64,000 bases of DNA from Thermaerobacillus caldiproteolyticus (GTDB lineage: Bacteria > Bacillota > Bacilli > Bacillales > Anoxybacillaceae). The first letter of the stretch is position 1; every line of letters begins with the position of its first letter. A program made the translations under genes and the position numbers. The notes below the pieces were generated by a model. The model searched no databases. It had not been told where the DNA came from and worked only from the letters and a program-made list of their open reading frames with translations. The stretch spans positions 124,001-188,000 of the forward strand of contig NZ_JACDUT010000003.1 in assembly GCF_013761245.1 (NCBI RefSeq). Reading direction: 5' to 3'. Below are positions 31,238 to 47,199 of this stretch, one piece after another.

Positions 31238-31500
31238 TGTGGATAAAGAAACAAATTCATTGACAAAACAACAATGTATCCACAAAGTTATCCACTAAAA
31301 TAATTATTTTATTCACATTTTGTGGATAACGCTTGTGTTTATTTTCCTTCTTTCTTATACTTTGTATATAACCTTCTACTAAATCATTGATAAATTCATA
31401 TATTTCGTGATTGTGGTTTCGAAATAGTCGAGGTGAATTCATTGGAAACAAAAATTTGGGTTGTGGACAAAGTTGTGGACAAGATGAATGATTATCCCCA
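31238..31500. promoter_or_regulatory. DnaA-box cluster between spoIIR and ywlC
   Basis: Perfect boxes TGTGGATAA at 31238-31246 and 31321-31329. Near matches: GTATCCACA at 31276-31284, TTATCCACT at 31288-31296, and TTATCCCCA at 31492-31500. TTGTGGACAA occurs twice, at 31461-31470 and 31473-31482, inside the first codons of ywlC. Seven boxes in about 260 bases far exceeds chance. From memory, the region before ywlC is one of the DnaA-binding clusters mapped in B. subtilis. Confidence 0.75.
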
Positions 31501-32488
31501 AATTTCACAAGCAGCCAAATTATTGCAAGCGAATGAAGTGGTAGCTTTCCCCACCGAAACGGTGTATGGATTAGGGGCGAATGCGAAGGAGACGGAAGCG
31601 GTGAAAAAAATCTTTTTTGCGAAGGGGCGTCCGAGTGATAACCCGCTCATTGTTCATATCGCTCATCGCGATCAGCTTGAAGAAATCGCTTCTGACATTC
31701 CTGATGTCGCCTATACATTAATGGAGCATTTCTGGCCGGGACCGTTAACGTTAATTGTAAAAAAGAAAGGAGATGCCATTTCCGATAAGGTGACAGCAGG
31801 GTTGCCAACGATTGCGGTGCGCATGCCCGCTCATCCAGTAGCCCTTGCCTTAATCGAAAAAAGCGGGTTGCCGCTTGCTGCACCGAGTGCCAACGTATCA
31901 GGACGTCCAAGCCCGACAAGTGCAGCTCATGTACTTGATGATTTGAAAGGGAGAATTGCCGGCATTGTCGATGCGGGAGAAACGGGGATTGGTGTCGAGT
32001 CAACCGTGTTAGACTGTACGACAAAAGTGCCAACGATTTTACGCCCTGGAGGCGTAACAAAAGAAGAGCTTGAACGGGTGATTGGCTGTGTGGAAGTGGA
32101 TCATGCGTTAACGGATGAAAGACAAACGCCAAAATCGCCGGGGATGAAGTATACGCACTACGCGCCAAAATCTCCGCTCATCCTTGTCGAAGGGCAGCCA
32201 TTTTTCTTACAAAAGCTCGTCGATGAACAACGCGCAAACGGGAAAACGGTAGGGGTGCTGACGACCGAAGAGCGTCAATATATGTATGAAGCGGATGTCG
32301 TGCTCGCGTGCGGGTCACGAAGCGACTTACATACGGTGGCCAGCCATCTCTACGACACATTGCGACAGTTTGATGAAACCGATGTTGATATCATTTATAG
32401 TGAGGTATTTCCAACTAATGGAATAGGAGCAGCGGTGATGAACCGTCTGAAAAAAGCAGCGGGTCATCAAGTGATTCACGAAAAATAA
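31442..32488 (+). CDS. ywlC: Threonylcarbamoyl-AMP synthase (Sua5/YwlC)
   Basis: 348 residues from TTG 31442. AGGTGA ends five bases before it, and the protein then starts like B. subtilis YwlC (LETKIWVVD). N-terminal YrdC domain (VVAFPTETVYGLGANAKETE, KGRPSDNPLIVHI, APSANVSGRPSPT) and the C-terminal Sua5 domain after SPGMKYTHYAPKSP. It makes threonylcarbamoyl-AMP for the t6A modification of tRNAs reading ANN codons. Two DnaA-box-like sequences are embedded in codons 7-14. Confidence 0.94.
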   Translation: METKIWVVDKVVDKMNDYPQISQAAKLLQANEVVAFPTETVYGLGANAKETEAVKKIFFAKGRPSDNPLIVHIAHRDQLEEIASDIPDVAYTLMEHFWPGPLTLIVKKKGDAISDKVTAGLPTIAVRMPAHPVALALIEKSGLPLAAPSANVSGRPSPTSAAHVLDDLKGRIAGIVDAGETGIGVESTVLDCTTKVPTILRPGGVTKEELERVIGCVEVDHALTDERQTPKSPGMKYTHYAPKSPLILVEGQPFFLQKLVDEQRANGKTVGVLTTEERQYMYEADVVLACGSRSDLHTVASHLYDTLRQFDETDVDIIYSEVFPTNGIGAAVMNRLKKAAGHQVIHEK

Positions 32489-32551
32489 ACCTTCTAAACC
32501 TTTTCGGACATACATATGTTAGCAATAAGGCGAGTCCGGGGAGGGAACGGA

Positions 32552-33106
32552 ATGGATATGTTCATCGGCGAACTGATTACGTTATGTATGATGGCATTTG
32601 CATTAGGCATGGATGCCTTTTCTATCGGGTTAGGAATGGGCTTTTTTCGGTTGCGTTTAAAACAAATTTTTTACATAGGTGCAACGATTGGATTATTTCA
32701 TATTATGATGCCGCTGTTAGGAATTGTTGTCGGCCGCTTTTTATCACAACAATTTGGCAGCATTGCTTCTTATATTGGCGGCGCTTTGTTGCTTTTGTTA
32801 GGAGTACAAATGATTGTCACCTCTTTTAAAGATGAAAATGAACCGCTTGTTTCTCCGATTGGAATTGGACTCATTTTTTTTGCTTTGAGCGTCAGTTTAG
32901 ATAGCTTTTCTGTCGGACTTAGTCTTGGCATTTATGGGACGCGAACATTGCTAACGATTTTATTGTTCGGTTTTTTCAGCACAGTGTTGACGTGGGGAGG
33001 ATTAATGCTGGGTCGCCATTTTCAGCAATGGCTGGGAGTATATAGTGAGGTGTTAGGCGGCAGTATATTATTGGCTTTTGGTTTAAAATTATTATTTCCG
33101 TTCTAA
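32552..33106 (+). CDS. mntP: Manganese efflux pump MntP-like membrane protein
   Basis: 184 residues from ATG 32552, after GGGGAGGGAA. It has six predicted membrane helices in two repeated halves, each with the acidic signature of the DUF204/MntP family: [15 protein letters not shown] and [17 protein letters not shown]. Members export Mn2+. It corresponds to B. subtilis ywlD by position between ywlC and ywlE. The manganese function is from the family, not from local evidence; no yybP-ykoY riboswitch was seen upstream. Confidence 0.88.
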   Translation: MDMFIGELITLCMMAFALGMDAFSIGLGMGFFRLRLKQIFYIGATIGLFHIMMPLLGIVVGRFLSQQFGSIASYIGGALLLLLGVQMIVTSFKDENEPLVSPIGIGLIFFALSVSLDSFSVGLSLGIYGTRTLLTILLFGFFSTVLTWGGLMLGRHFQQWLGVYSEVLGGSILLAFGLKLLFPF

Positions 33107-33133
33107 GAGACAGCCGTACGGCTGTCTCTTTTT
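33105..33133 (+). terminator. Terminator after mntP
   Basis: A perfect palindrome GAGACAGCC-GTAC-GGCTGTCTC overlaps the stop codon region and is followed by TTTTT. Confidence 0.85.
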
Positions 33134-33158
33134 GTACTATATTTCCAGCGGTAATTCG

Positions 33159-33203
33159 ATTATAATGGTACTATATACATTATTATAATGGTACTATATA
33201 CAT
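33159..33203 (+). repeat. Tandem direct repeat over the ywlE promoter region
   Basis: The 22-base unit beginning ATTATAATGGTAC and ending TATATACAT occurs at 33159-33180 and 33182-33203 (period 23). Each copy contains TATAAT. A third partial copy, GTACTATAT, lies at 33134-33142. The repeat ends 26 bases before the ywlE start, so each TATAAT could serve as a -10 box. Confidence 0.7.
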
Positions 33204-33229
33204 CCTCAACGATTACAAGGGGGGGCTTT

Positions 33230-33676
33230 ATGTCTATCCGTGTATTATTTGTGTGTACAGGGAATACATGCCGAAGCCCTATGGCGGAAGCGTTGTTAAA
33301 GAGCAAGCAGCTGCCGCACATCGATGTGAAGTCGGCGGGAATATTTGCGATGGAAGGAAGCGATGCGTCAAGTCATGCAAAAACGGTATTAGAAGAAAAA
33401 GGAGTTCAGATGGCACACCGTTCCTCGTTTTTAAAACAAGAAGATATCAACTGGGCAACGTACATTTTCACGATGACCGTTGGGCATAAACATCATGTCA
33501 TCGACAGGTTTCCAGAAGCTAAAGAGAAAACGTTTACCCTAAAAGAATTTGTTTCTGGACAAGAAGAGGATATTCTTGATCCATTCGGCGGTTCTGTCGA
33601 AACCTATCGTCAAACGAGAGACGAGCTAGAACAGCTCATTGACCAATTGATTCACAAGTTACAGCAAAACGAGTAG
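33230..33676 (+). CDS. ywlE: Protein-arginine phosphatase YwlE
   Basis: 148 residues from ATG 33230, after AAGGGGGGG. Low-molecular-weight phosphatase fold with P-loop [12 protein letters not shown] (nucleophile Cys9) and general-acid Asp in ILDPFGGS. Thr13 in the loop (CxxxT) corresponds to the Thr that gives YwlE specificity for phosphoarginine rather than phosphotyrosine. It counteracts the McsB arginine kinase in stress response and ClpCP targeting. Two tandem TATAAT copies lie upstream. Confidence 0.93.
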   Translation: MSIRVLFVCTGNTCRSPMAEALLKSKQLPHIDVKSAGIFAMEGSDASSHAKTVLEEKGVQMAHRSSFLKQEDINWATYIFTMTVGHKHHVIDRFPEAKEKTFTLKEFVSGQEEDILDPFGGSVETYRQTRDELEQLIDQLIHKLQQNE

Positions 33677-33687
33677 GGGGAAACGAT

Positions 33688-34983
33688 ATGATGAGGGAGA
33701 AAAAAGGATATCGGTTTAGCTTACGGTTAAAGCTAGTTGTGTTTACGACCATATTAGCAGTCATTACGTATTCAACAAGTGCATTTTTCATTTATTTTTT
33801 ATATGATTTTGTTTCCGACTATGTTAGTGAACATGTGTTTACGATTATCACGTTGCTGTTGGGCATTTTTTGGTCAGGAGTTCTCGCTTACGTGGCAGCA
33901 GGCTTTATTATACGCCCATTACAGCGATTAGAGGAAGCCGCGATAAAGGCAGCGAACGGCCAAATTAACGAAGACGTTCCGCTTGCGAAATCAGATGATG
34001 AAATTCGCTCCCTTGGCTTGGCTTTTAATGAAATGTTAAGAAATTTGCGAACGATGGTTCGGAATATCGAAGAAAACTTTTCTCATACGAATGAAAAAGT
34101 CGTTGAAATTACAAACGCTTCAAGCATTGCTGTAGAGCGATCGGAAAATATCGCAAGAACCATTGAGGAAATTTCAAAAGGAGCAAACGATTCTGCCGTT
34201 TCGATGCAAACAACAGCGGAATCGGTCGACGATGTGTTGCGCATCGCTAATCAAGTGCAGCAAAAGGCTGAACAATCGGAGCAATTGGCGACGGAAATGG
34301 TTGACACCTTACATAGAAGCAAGGAAGTCATTCATTCGCTTGTGACCGGCATCCAACATCTAGCTCACAATAATCAGGCTTCCTTACACGCCGTTCACCG
34401 CTTAGAACGACATGCGAAAGAAGTAGAGAACATTATTTCTCTTGTCGGTGATATTGCCGGGCAAACAAATTTGTTAGCATTAAATGCTTCGATTGAAGCA
34501 GCGCGCGCTGGTGAGCATGGAAAAGGCTTTGCGGTAGTGGCGGAAGAAGTGCGGAAGTTAGCAGATGAAAGCGCAAGAGCCGTTCAAGGAATTTCCGATT
34601 TAATTAAAAACATTCAAAAAGAAGTGATTCATGTTGTCGCACAAATTAACGAACAAGTGAAATCGGCGAACGAAGAAGCCGCAAAAGGAACCAATACGAA
34701 CAACGCGATCACTGAGATGACAAAATCCATTCACGAAGTCGCTGATGCTGTACATCAAATTGTCGATTTGGTGGAAGAACAGATGAAGCATATTGAAAAA
34801 ACGTCTATTCAATCACAGGAAGTCGCAGCTATTGCGGAGGAAACATCGGCAGGAGCTCTTGAGGTAACGGCAGCGACGCAAGAACAAACAGCAGCTATTC
34901 ATCATGTCAACGAACTCGCTGAACAACTAGCGGAACAAGCGAAAAAATTAAAAGGCACGATTGAATGTTTTTCTTTGAAGTAG
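33688..34983 (+). CDS. Methyl-accepting chemotaxis-type protein without a sensor domain
   Basis: 431 residues. The ATG follows AGGGGGAAACG, 11 bases after the ywlE stop, so the two are probably cotranscribed. Two membrane helices (about 11-33 and 48-68) are separated by only about ten residues, then HAMP (about 70-125, [19 protein letters not shown]), then the signalling coiled coil with the hairpin-tip sequence [20 protein letters not shown]. The usual extracellular ligand-binding domain is missing. It may sense membrane state or act through partners. In B. subtilis no such gene stands between ywlE and rpiB. Confidence 0.88.
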   Translation: MMREKKGYRFSLRLKLVVFTTILAVITYSTSAFFIYFLYDFVSDYVSEHVFTIITLLLGIFWSGVLAYVAAGFIIRPLQRLEEAAIKAANGQINEDVPLAKSDDEIRSLGLAFNEMLRNLRTMVRNIEENFSHTNEKVVEITNASSIAVERSENIARTIEEISKGANDSAVSMQTTAESVDDVLRIANQVQQKAEQSEQLATEMVDTLHRSKEVIHSLVTGIQHLAHNNQASLHAVHRLERHAKEVENIISLVGDIAGQTNLLALNASIEAARAGEHGKGFAVVAEEVRKLADESARAVQGISDLIKNIQKEVIHVVAQINEQVKSANEEAAKGTNTNNAITEMTKSIHEVADAVHQIVDLVEEQMKHIEKTSIQSQEVAAIAEETSAGALEVTAATQEQTAAIHHVNELAEQLAEQAKKLKGTIECFSLK

Positions 34984-35027
34984 TGATCGTCTGAATAAAG
35001 TGCATAATAAAAAAGATAAAGATAATG

Positions 35028-35074
35028 AAAAAGTCGCCTTCAATCGCTAAAATGAAAAGAAAGGCGACTTTTTT
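35028..35074 (+). terminator. Terminator before rpiB
   Basis: AAAAAGTCGCCTT (35028-35040) pairs with AAGGCGACTTTTTT (35061-35074). The T-run on both strands could allow bidirectional function. Confidence 0.75.
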
Positions 35075-35101
35075 CGAAGGATCACGAAGGAGGAAAAAAT
35101 C

Positions 35102-35548
35102 ATGAAGGTAGCCATTGCATCTGACCATGGTGGGGTAAATATTCGCGAGGAAATAAAAAAATTAATGGATGAAATGGGAATTGAATATATTGATTTAGGC
35201 TGCGAATGCGGTGTGTCTGTTGATTATCCAGATTATGCGATTCCTGTTGCTGAAAAAGTGGCAAACGGAGAAGTCGACCGCGGCATTTTAATTTGCGGTA
35301 CAGGTATTGGCATGTGCATCGCCGCCAATAAAGTGAAAGGTATTCGTTGTGCGCTGGTGCATGACGTGTATAGCGCCAAAGTCACGCGTGAGCATAACGA
35401 TAGCAACGTGCTTGCCATGGGAGAGCGTGTCATCGGACCAGGTTTAGCACGAGAGATTGCTAAAGTATGGCTAACGACCGAATTCGAAGGCGGTCGTCAT
35501 GCTAATCGTGTTAATAAAATTCAACAATATGAAAATGAACATCTATGA
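35102..35548 (+). CDS. rpiB: Ribose-5-phosphate isomerase B
   Basis: 148 residues. The ATG follows AAGGAGGAAAAA. RpiB/LacAB fold with MKVAIASDHGGVNIREEI, DLGCECGVSVDYPDYA, the catalytic Cys in ILICGTGIGMCIAANK, and His in ALVHDVYSAKVTREHND. It interconverts ribulose and ribose 5-phosphate. It corresponds to B. subtilis ywlF. The next gene starts a few bases after its stop. Confidence 0.94.
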   Translation: MKVAIASDHGGVNIREEIKKLMDEMGIEYIDLGCECGVSVDYPDYAIPVAEKVANGEVDRGILICGTGIGMCIAANKVKGIRCALVHDVYSAKVTREHNDSNVLAMGERVIGPGLAREIAKVWLTTEFEGGRHANRVNKIQQYENEHL

Positions 35549-35563
35549 ACGGGAGTGATGCCG

Positions 35564-36145
35564 ATGGTGCTTTCTCCTTTACAACAATGGAAGCAGCAAT
35601 GGCAAACGATTTTAGCGGAGTTTCAACAACAAGTCTCTCTTTCTTCAGAGCATATTCTCGTCATCGGCTGCAGCACAAGTGAAGTCATCGGCGAGAAAAT
35701 TGGTACAGCCGGTACAACGGAAGTCGCAGAAATGTTATTTACAGAACTAAAGAGATGGCATGATGAAACGGGTGTCCAGCTTGCTTTTCAATGTTGCGAA
35801 CATTTAAACCGCGCGCTTGTCGTCGAGAAAGAAACGGCTCTGACGAGAAATTTAGAAATCGTTTCGGTTATCCCCGTACGTTCAGCGGGAGGAGCGATGG
35901 CAGAGTACGCTTATAATCATATGAACGATCCGGTCGTTGTTGAATTTATTAAAGCTGATGCGGGCATTGATATTGGTGATACGTTTATCGGCATGCATTT
36001 AAAACATGTTGCCGTCCCTGTACGCACGTCATTGAAGCAAGTCGGACATGCCCATGTCACATTGGCAAAAACAAGACCGAAATTAATCGGCGGCGCAAGA
36101 GCTGTATATTCGAGGGAAAATCCGAATGATTCATGTAAATCATAA
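35564..36145 (+). CDS. ywlG: DUF436 family protein YwlG
   Basis: 193 residues from ATG 35564; GGGAG eight bases upstream argues against the earlier GTG/ATG codons. Conserved TIGR01440/DUF436 sequence: [72 protein letters not shown]. The function is unknown. It lies between rpiB and glyA as in B. subtilis. Confidence 0.88.
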   Translation: MVLSPLQQWKQQWQTILAEFQQQVSLSSEHILVIGCSTSEVIGEKIGTAGTTEVAEMLFTELKRWHDETGVQLAFQCCEHLNRALVVEKETALTRNLEIVSVIPVRSAGGAMAEYAYNHMNDPVVVEFIKADAGIDIGDTFIGMHLKHVAVPVRTSLKQVGHAHVTLAKTRPKLIGGARAVYSRENPNDSCKS

Positions 36146-36150
36146 TAATT

Positions 36151-36195
36151 TTGTTCATTTTTTCTTTGAACAATCCGATAAAAAGCTGGTAAAAT
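36151..36195 (+). promoter_or_regulatory. glyA promoter with an inverted repeat over the -35 box
   Basis: TTGAAC (36166-36171), 18-base spacer, TAAAAT (36190-36195). The inverted repeat TTGTTCA (36151-36157) / TGAACAA (36167-36173) overlaps the -35, a good position for a repressor. It is not a good match to the PurR box, which regulates glyA in B. subtilis. Confidence 0.55.
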
Positions 36196-36237
36196 AGAAA
36201 AGAATACTGTCATATTTCGAAAAAGGGGGAGCTAGTG

Positions 36238-37473
36238 ATGAATTACTTGCCACAACAAGATCCGCAAGTGTTTCAAGCCATTCAAGATGAATTGAAACGG
36301 CAACAAAGTAAAATCGAGCTGATCGCTTCGGAAAACTTTGTTAGCCGTGCAGTGATGGAAGCACAAGGTTCCGTATTAACAAATAAGTACGCAGAAGGAT
36401 ATCCGGGCCGCCGCTATTACGGGGGCTGCGAATATGTTGATGTTGTAGAAGACTTAGCGCGTGAACGGGCGAAGCAATTGTTTGGTGCCGAGCATGCAAA
36501 CGTACAGCCGCATTCCGGTGCACAAGCGAATATGGCCGTTTATTTTACTGTTCTTGAACACGGTGATACCGTGCTTGGTATGAATTTATCACATGGCGGG
36601 CATTTAACTCACGGCAGTCCCGTTAACTTTAGCGGCATTCAATATAACTTCGTTGAATATGGTGTAGACCCAGAAACTCATCTCATTAATTATGATGATG
36701 TCTTGGAAAAAGCGCGTGCACATAAGCCGAAGTTAATTGTTGCTGGTGCAAGTGCGTATCCAAGGGTTATTGATTTTCAACGTTTCCGCGAAATTGCCGA
36801 TGAAGTGGGCGCTTATTTAATGGTGGACATGGCGCATATCGCAGGTCTTGTTGCGGCAGGTCTTCATCCGAACCCGGTTCCTTATGCACATTTTGTCACG
36901 ACGACGACGCATAAAACGTTGCGTGGTCCGCGCGGCGGTATGATTCTTTGCAAAGAAGAATTTGCCAAACAAATTGATAAGGCGATTTTCCCAGGTATTC
37001 AAGGTGGCCCGTTAATGCATGTCATCGCTGCAAAAGCGGTTGCTCTAGGGGAAGCATTGCAAGACAGCTTTAAAACATATGCGCAAAATATTGTCAATAA
37101 CGCAAAACGCCTAGCTGAAGCACTTGTCAAAGAAGGCTTTACTCTTGTATCTGGCGGAACGGACAACCACTTGTTATTAATCGACTTGCGTTCGTTTGGA
37201 TTAACAGGAAAAGCCGCTGAAAAAGTGCTCGATGAAGTAGGCATTACGGTGAATAAAAATACGATTCCGTACGATCCAGAAAGCCCGTTTGTTACAAGCG
37301 GCATTCGCATCGGTACCGCAGCGGTTACAAGCCGAGGCTTCGGCCTTGAAGAAATGGACGAAATCGCGAGCATCATTGCATTTACACTAAAAAATCACGA
37401 AGACGAAGAAAAATTAGAAGAAGCAAGAAAACGCGTTGCTGCTTTAACGGAAAAATTCCCACTTTACATTTAA
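36238..37473 (+). CDS. glyA: Serine hydroxymethyltransferase
   Basis: 411 residues from ATG 36238; AAAAGGGGGAG upstream favours it over GTG 36235. PLP-dependent fold type [42 protein letters not shown], and the Schiff-base Lys in [15 protein letters not shown]. It converts serine and tetrahydrofolate to glycine and methylene-THF, the main one-carbon source for purines and dTMP. Confidence 0.97.
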   Translation: MNYLPQQDPQVFQAIQDELKRQQSKIELIASENFVSRAVMEAQGSVLTNKYAEGYPGRRYYGGCEYVDVVEDLARERAKQLFGAEHANVQPHSGAQANMAVYFTVLEHGDTVLGMNLSHGGHLTHGSPVNFSGIQYNFVEYGVDPETHLINYDDVLEKARAHKPKLIVAGASAYPRVIDFQRFREIADEVGAYLMVDMAHIAGLVAAGLHPNPVPYAHFVTTTTHKTLRGPRGGMILCKEEFAKQIDKAIFPGIQGGPLMHVIAAKAVALGEALQDSFKTYAQNIVNNAKRLAEALVKEGFTLVSGGTDNHLLLIDLRSFGLTGKAAEKVLDEVGITVNKNTIPYDPESPFVTSGIRIGTAAVTSRGFGLEEMDEIASIIAFTLKNHEDEEKLEEARKRVAALTEKFPLYI

Positions 37474-37477
37474 ACGC

Positions 37478-37518
37478 AAGCACCTAGCATAGGCATAAGA
37501 CCATGCTAGGTGCTTTTT
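37478..37518 (+). terminator. Terminator after glyA
   Basis: AAGCACCTAGCAT (37478-37490) pairs with ATGCTAGGTGCTT (37503-37515), followed by TTT. Confidence 0.9.
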
Positions 37519-38391
<873 letters not shown>

Positions 38392-38401
38392 TGGGAATAC
38401 T

Positions 38402-38440
38402 AAAAGACGGATCGCTTTACCGAGGTGATTCGTCTTTTTA
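38402..38440 (+). terminator. Terminator after upp
   Basis: AAAAGACG with GATC pairs with GATT and CGTCTTTT, followed by TATTTT. Confidence 0.75.
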
Positions 38441-38574
38441 TTTTGAAAGGTAAAAAATACATAGTGAAAAAAGTAAACATATCATTATACACTAATAGAG
38501 TGAAAAAGAAATTAATAAATGTCACAAATTATTAATAATTTCGTCTAATTATTGACTTTTTCACTGAAAATACA

Positions 38575-38603
38575 TTGACATTGACCGGTGCCTATTGTAT
38601 GCT
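38575..38603 (+). promoter_or_regulatory. atp operon promoter
   Basis: Perfect TTGACA (38575-38580), 17-base spacer, TATGCT (38598-38603), within an AT-rich region (38450-38570) that could act as an UP element. A second TATAAT at about 38612-38617 lies just downstream. Confidence 0.65.
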
Positions 38604-38673
38604 TACAGGGGATATAATGATAAGGTTTTCATAAAGTGGAAATAAAAAAATTTTTATACAGGGATGTATGTCT

Positions 38674-38895
38674 ATGCGTCCTAAACAACGCCACCCTTTT
38701 CAAGCAATGGCGTTAATGTCTGCCATTGTTTCTCAGCTAGTCGGTTCGATTTTGGTAGGGATTTTCGGAGGAAGATGGGTTGATGAGAAACTTCATACCG
38801 AACCCGTTTTTCTCATTGTTGGTCTGCTGCTCGGACTAGCAACTGGGGTATACGCTATGATGCGTTTAATCCGTCAATACTTCCCAGAGGAGTAG
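38674..38895 (+). CDS. AtpZ/AtpI-type small membrane protein of the ATP synthase operon
   Basis: 73 residues from ATG 38674, favoured by AGGGAT eight bases upstream. Two membrane helices (MALMSAIVSQLVGSILVGIF and FLIVGLLLGLATGVYAMM) with a short GGRWVDEKL loop are typical of the AtpZ-like family that precedes atpI in thermophilic bacilli. These proteins are thought to assist ATP synthase assembly or Mg2+ supply. The function is inferred from the family and position. Confidence 0.8.
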   Translation: MRPKQRHPFQAMALMSAIVSQLVGSILVGIFGGRWVDEKLHTEPVFLIVGLLLGLATGVYAMMRLIRQYFPEE

Positions 38896-38899
38896 CCAC

Positions 38900-39283
38900 A
38901 TGGAAAAATTCCAACAAATGTTCCTAAGACAGCAAAAATACATATTTTATTTATTGTCCCTTTATACATTAGGGTGGGGATTTACGGAATATAAAACGTT
39001 GTTTTTAAGTCTTATTCTTGGAACCGTTGTTAGCCTGTTCATGTTATGGAGTTTAGTCCGGAAAATCGAAAAATTCGGACGAGCGGTTGCTCATGGGAAG
39101 AAGGTTCGCTCAATTGGTACGTTCTCCCGTCTAGCAGCTGCTGCTCTTGCAGCCGCCATTGCCATCCAGTATCCGCAATATTTTTCCATTGTTCCTGTTG
39201 TGCTGGGATTAATGACATCCTATATTGTCATTATAATAGATTTCCTTCTGCAAAAATTTCAAAAAAATGGATATCATGTATGA
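38900..39283 (+). CDS. atpI: ATP synthase subunit I
   Basis: 127 residues, beginning five bases after the previous stop, with CAGAGGAG upstream. It has four predicted membrane helices (for example YKTLFLSLILGTVVSLFMLW and YIVIIIDFLL) and low sequence complexity, as in AtpI proteins that promote c-ring assembly. The assignment rests on membrane pattern, size and its place before atpB. Confidence 0.85.
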   Translation: MEKFQQMFLRQQKYIFYLLSLYTLGWGFTEYKTLFLSLILGTVVSLFMLWSLVRKIEKFGRAVAHGKKVRSIGTFSRLAAAALAAAIAIQYPQYFSIVPVVLGLMTSYIVIIIDFLLQKFQKNGYHV

Positions 39284-40281
<998 letters not shown>

Positions 40282-40298
40282 TGAAATAACTCATTTAT

Positions 40299-41539
<1,241 letters not shown>

Positions 41540-41549
41540 AGATTTGTAG

Positions 41550-43073
<1,524 letters not shown>

Positions 43074-43163
43074 CAATGGCAACGGAACAGAAGGGACGCG
43101 ATGCTTCTGTTCCTTGTCTATTCCTCATATTTGAAAACAGAATCAGCGCTAAAAAGGTGGTGA

Positions 43164-44027
<864 letters not shown>

Positions 44028-44054
44028 TGTGACAAATGGAACTTCAACACGGAA

Positions 44055-45553
<1,499 letters not shown>

Positions 45554-45566
45554 TTTAGGGACCTAG

Positions 45567-45980
<414 letters not shown>

Positions 45981-45984
45981 ATCC

Positions 45985-46023
45985 AAAAGAACGGGAGAGA
46001 ATGGTTTCTCCCGTTCTTTTTTA
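45985..46023 (+). terminator. Terminator of the atp operon
   Basis: AAAAGAACGGGAGA pairs with TCTCCCGTTCTTTT, followed by TT. A strong 14-bp stem. Confidence 0.92.
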
Positions 46024-46032
46024 TTTGTCCGA

Positions 46033-46130
46033 AAAGAAAACTGTCTAGTTCGGCGGCTGGCCCTTCTGTGCCAACCGGCCCGTTTTGAAGTGACAAGCAC
46101 TTCTCCGAGGCAAGAACATTTGCTCATCTC
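46033..46130 (+). repeat. Degenerate copy of a dispersed Bacillaceae intergenic repeat
   Basis: It starts AAAACTGTCTAGTTCGGCGG and contains the imperfect stem CGGCTGGC/GCCAACCG, GAAGTG/CACTTC and GAGGCAAGAACATT. These recall, from memory, the opening and centre of an intergenic repeat common in Bacillus and Geobacillus. AAGAACATT is also in the glyA-upp element. The rest of the 320-base gap (46131-46216) is AT-rich and shows nothing clear until the nuo promoter. Confidence 0.45.
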
Positions 46131-46216
46131 ATTTAATGGATCGTCTCTGCTTTTATTATTCATGAAAGTTAAACAATATCAATATATTCCTTATAAGATA
46201 AGGGAATAGCGTTCTG

Positions 46217-46245
46217 TCGACACTTCTGGATATAAATGTTATAAT
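46217..46245 (+). promoter_or_regulatory. nuo operon promoter
   Basis: TCGACA (46217-46222), 17-base spacer, perfect TATAAT (46240-46245). It leaves a leader of about 50 AT-rich bases before nuoA. Confidence 0.6.
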
Positions 46246-46300
46246 GATATCGATTACATGTCATAATTATTTGATATTTTTAAAAAATTTAAGGTAATAG

Positions 46301-46693
46301 ATGGCAAAGGGGGCGGACATAGGGGTGCTCAATGTATACTTAAATAACTATTTAATCGTTTTTGTGTTTTTATGCTTGGGGATTTTGCTTCCTGTTGTTG
46401 CGTTAACGGCAGGGCGTTTTTTACGACCGAATGTACCGAGTGATGCGAAACAGACGTCATACGAAAGCGGAATCGAACCATTCCATGATTCACGTATTCA
46501 ATTTAATGTTCGCTACTATATTTTCGCGCTTTTATTCGTCATTTTCGATGTAGAAACTGTATTTTTATATCCGTGGGCAGTTGCTTACGATCGGCTTGGA
46601 TTATTCGCTCTGGTCGAAATGCTCATTTTTGTTCTTATGTTGGTAATTGGTCTCGTTTATGCTTGGAAAAAGAAGGTGTTAAAATGGATGTAA
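46301..46693 (+). CDS. nuoA: NADH-quinone oxidoreductase subunit A
   Basis: 130 residues from ATG 46301 (AAGGT upstream). A GTG at 46325 is a possible alternative that would fit the shorter N-terminus of relatives. Three membrane helices and the conserved TM1-2 loop [20 protein letters not shown], then [16 protein letters not shown]. Membrane subunit at the interface of the peripheral and membrane arms of complex I. It overlaps nuoB. Confidence 0.93.
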   Translation: MAKGADIGVLNVYLNNYLIVFVFLCLGILLPVVALTAGRFLRPNVPSDAKQTSYESGIEPFHDSRIQFNVRYYIFALLFVIFDVETVFLYPWAVAYDRLGLFALVEMLIFVLMLVIGLVYAWKKKVLKWM

Positions 46694-47196
46694 AATTGTT
46701 GAACGTACCGGAAGAAGAAATGGAAGAACTGCGACGCAATGTCTTTTTGACAACATTAGAACAATTGAAAGCTTGGGCGCGCAGCAACTCGTTATGGCCA
46801 TTGACGTTTGGGTTAGCCTGTTGCGCGATTGAAATGATGGGCGTTGGTTCTTCTCATTACGATTTAGATCGTTTCGGCTCCTTCTTCCGAGCCTCTCCGC
46901 GTCAATCAGATGTTATGATTGTATCGGGAACGGTAACGAAAAAAATGGCCCCGATTGTTCGCCGCTTATATGATCAAATGCCAGAACCGAAATGGGTCAT
47001 TGCGATGGGGTCCTGTGCAACAGCGGGAGGGCCATACATCAAATCCTACTCGGTCGTGAAAGGTGTCGATCAAATTGTGCCAGTCGATGTATATATTCCA
47101 GGATGCCCTCCGAACCCGGCTGCATTGATTTACGGAATTAATAAGTTAAAAGAAAAGATTCGTTATGAAGCAAAGACAGGGAAGAAGGTGCTGTAG
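46684..47196 (+). CDS. nuoB: NADH-quinone oxidoreductase subunit B
   Basis: 170 residues from ATG 46684, inside the end of nuoA, with AAGAAGGTG upstream. It carries the ligands of the terminal cluster N2: adjacent cysteines in LACCAIEMM, Cys in MGSCATAGG, and Cys in IPGCPPNP. It passes electrons to quinone at the junction with NuoD. Confidence 0.96.
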   Translation: MDVKLLNVPEEEMEELRRNVFLTTLEQLKAWARSNSLWPLTFGLACCAIEMMGVGSSHYDLDRFGSFFRASPRQSDVMIVSGTVTKKMAPIVRRLYDQMPEPKWVIAMGSCATAGGPYIKSYSVVKGVDQIVPVDVYIPGCPPNPAALIYGINKLKEKIRYEAKTGKKVL

Positions 47197-47199
47197 TCG

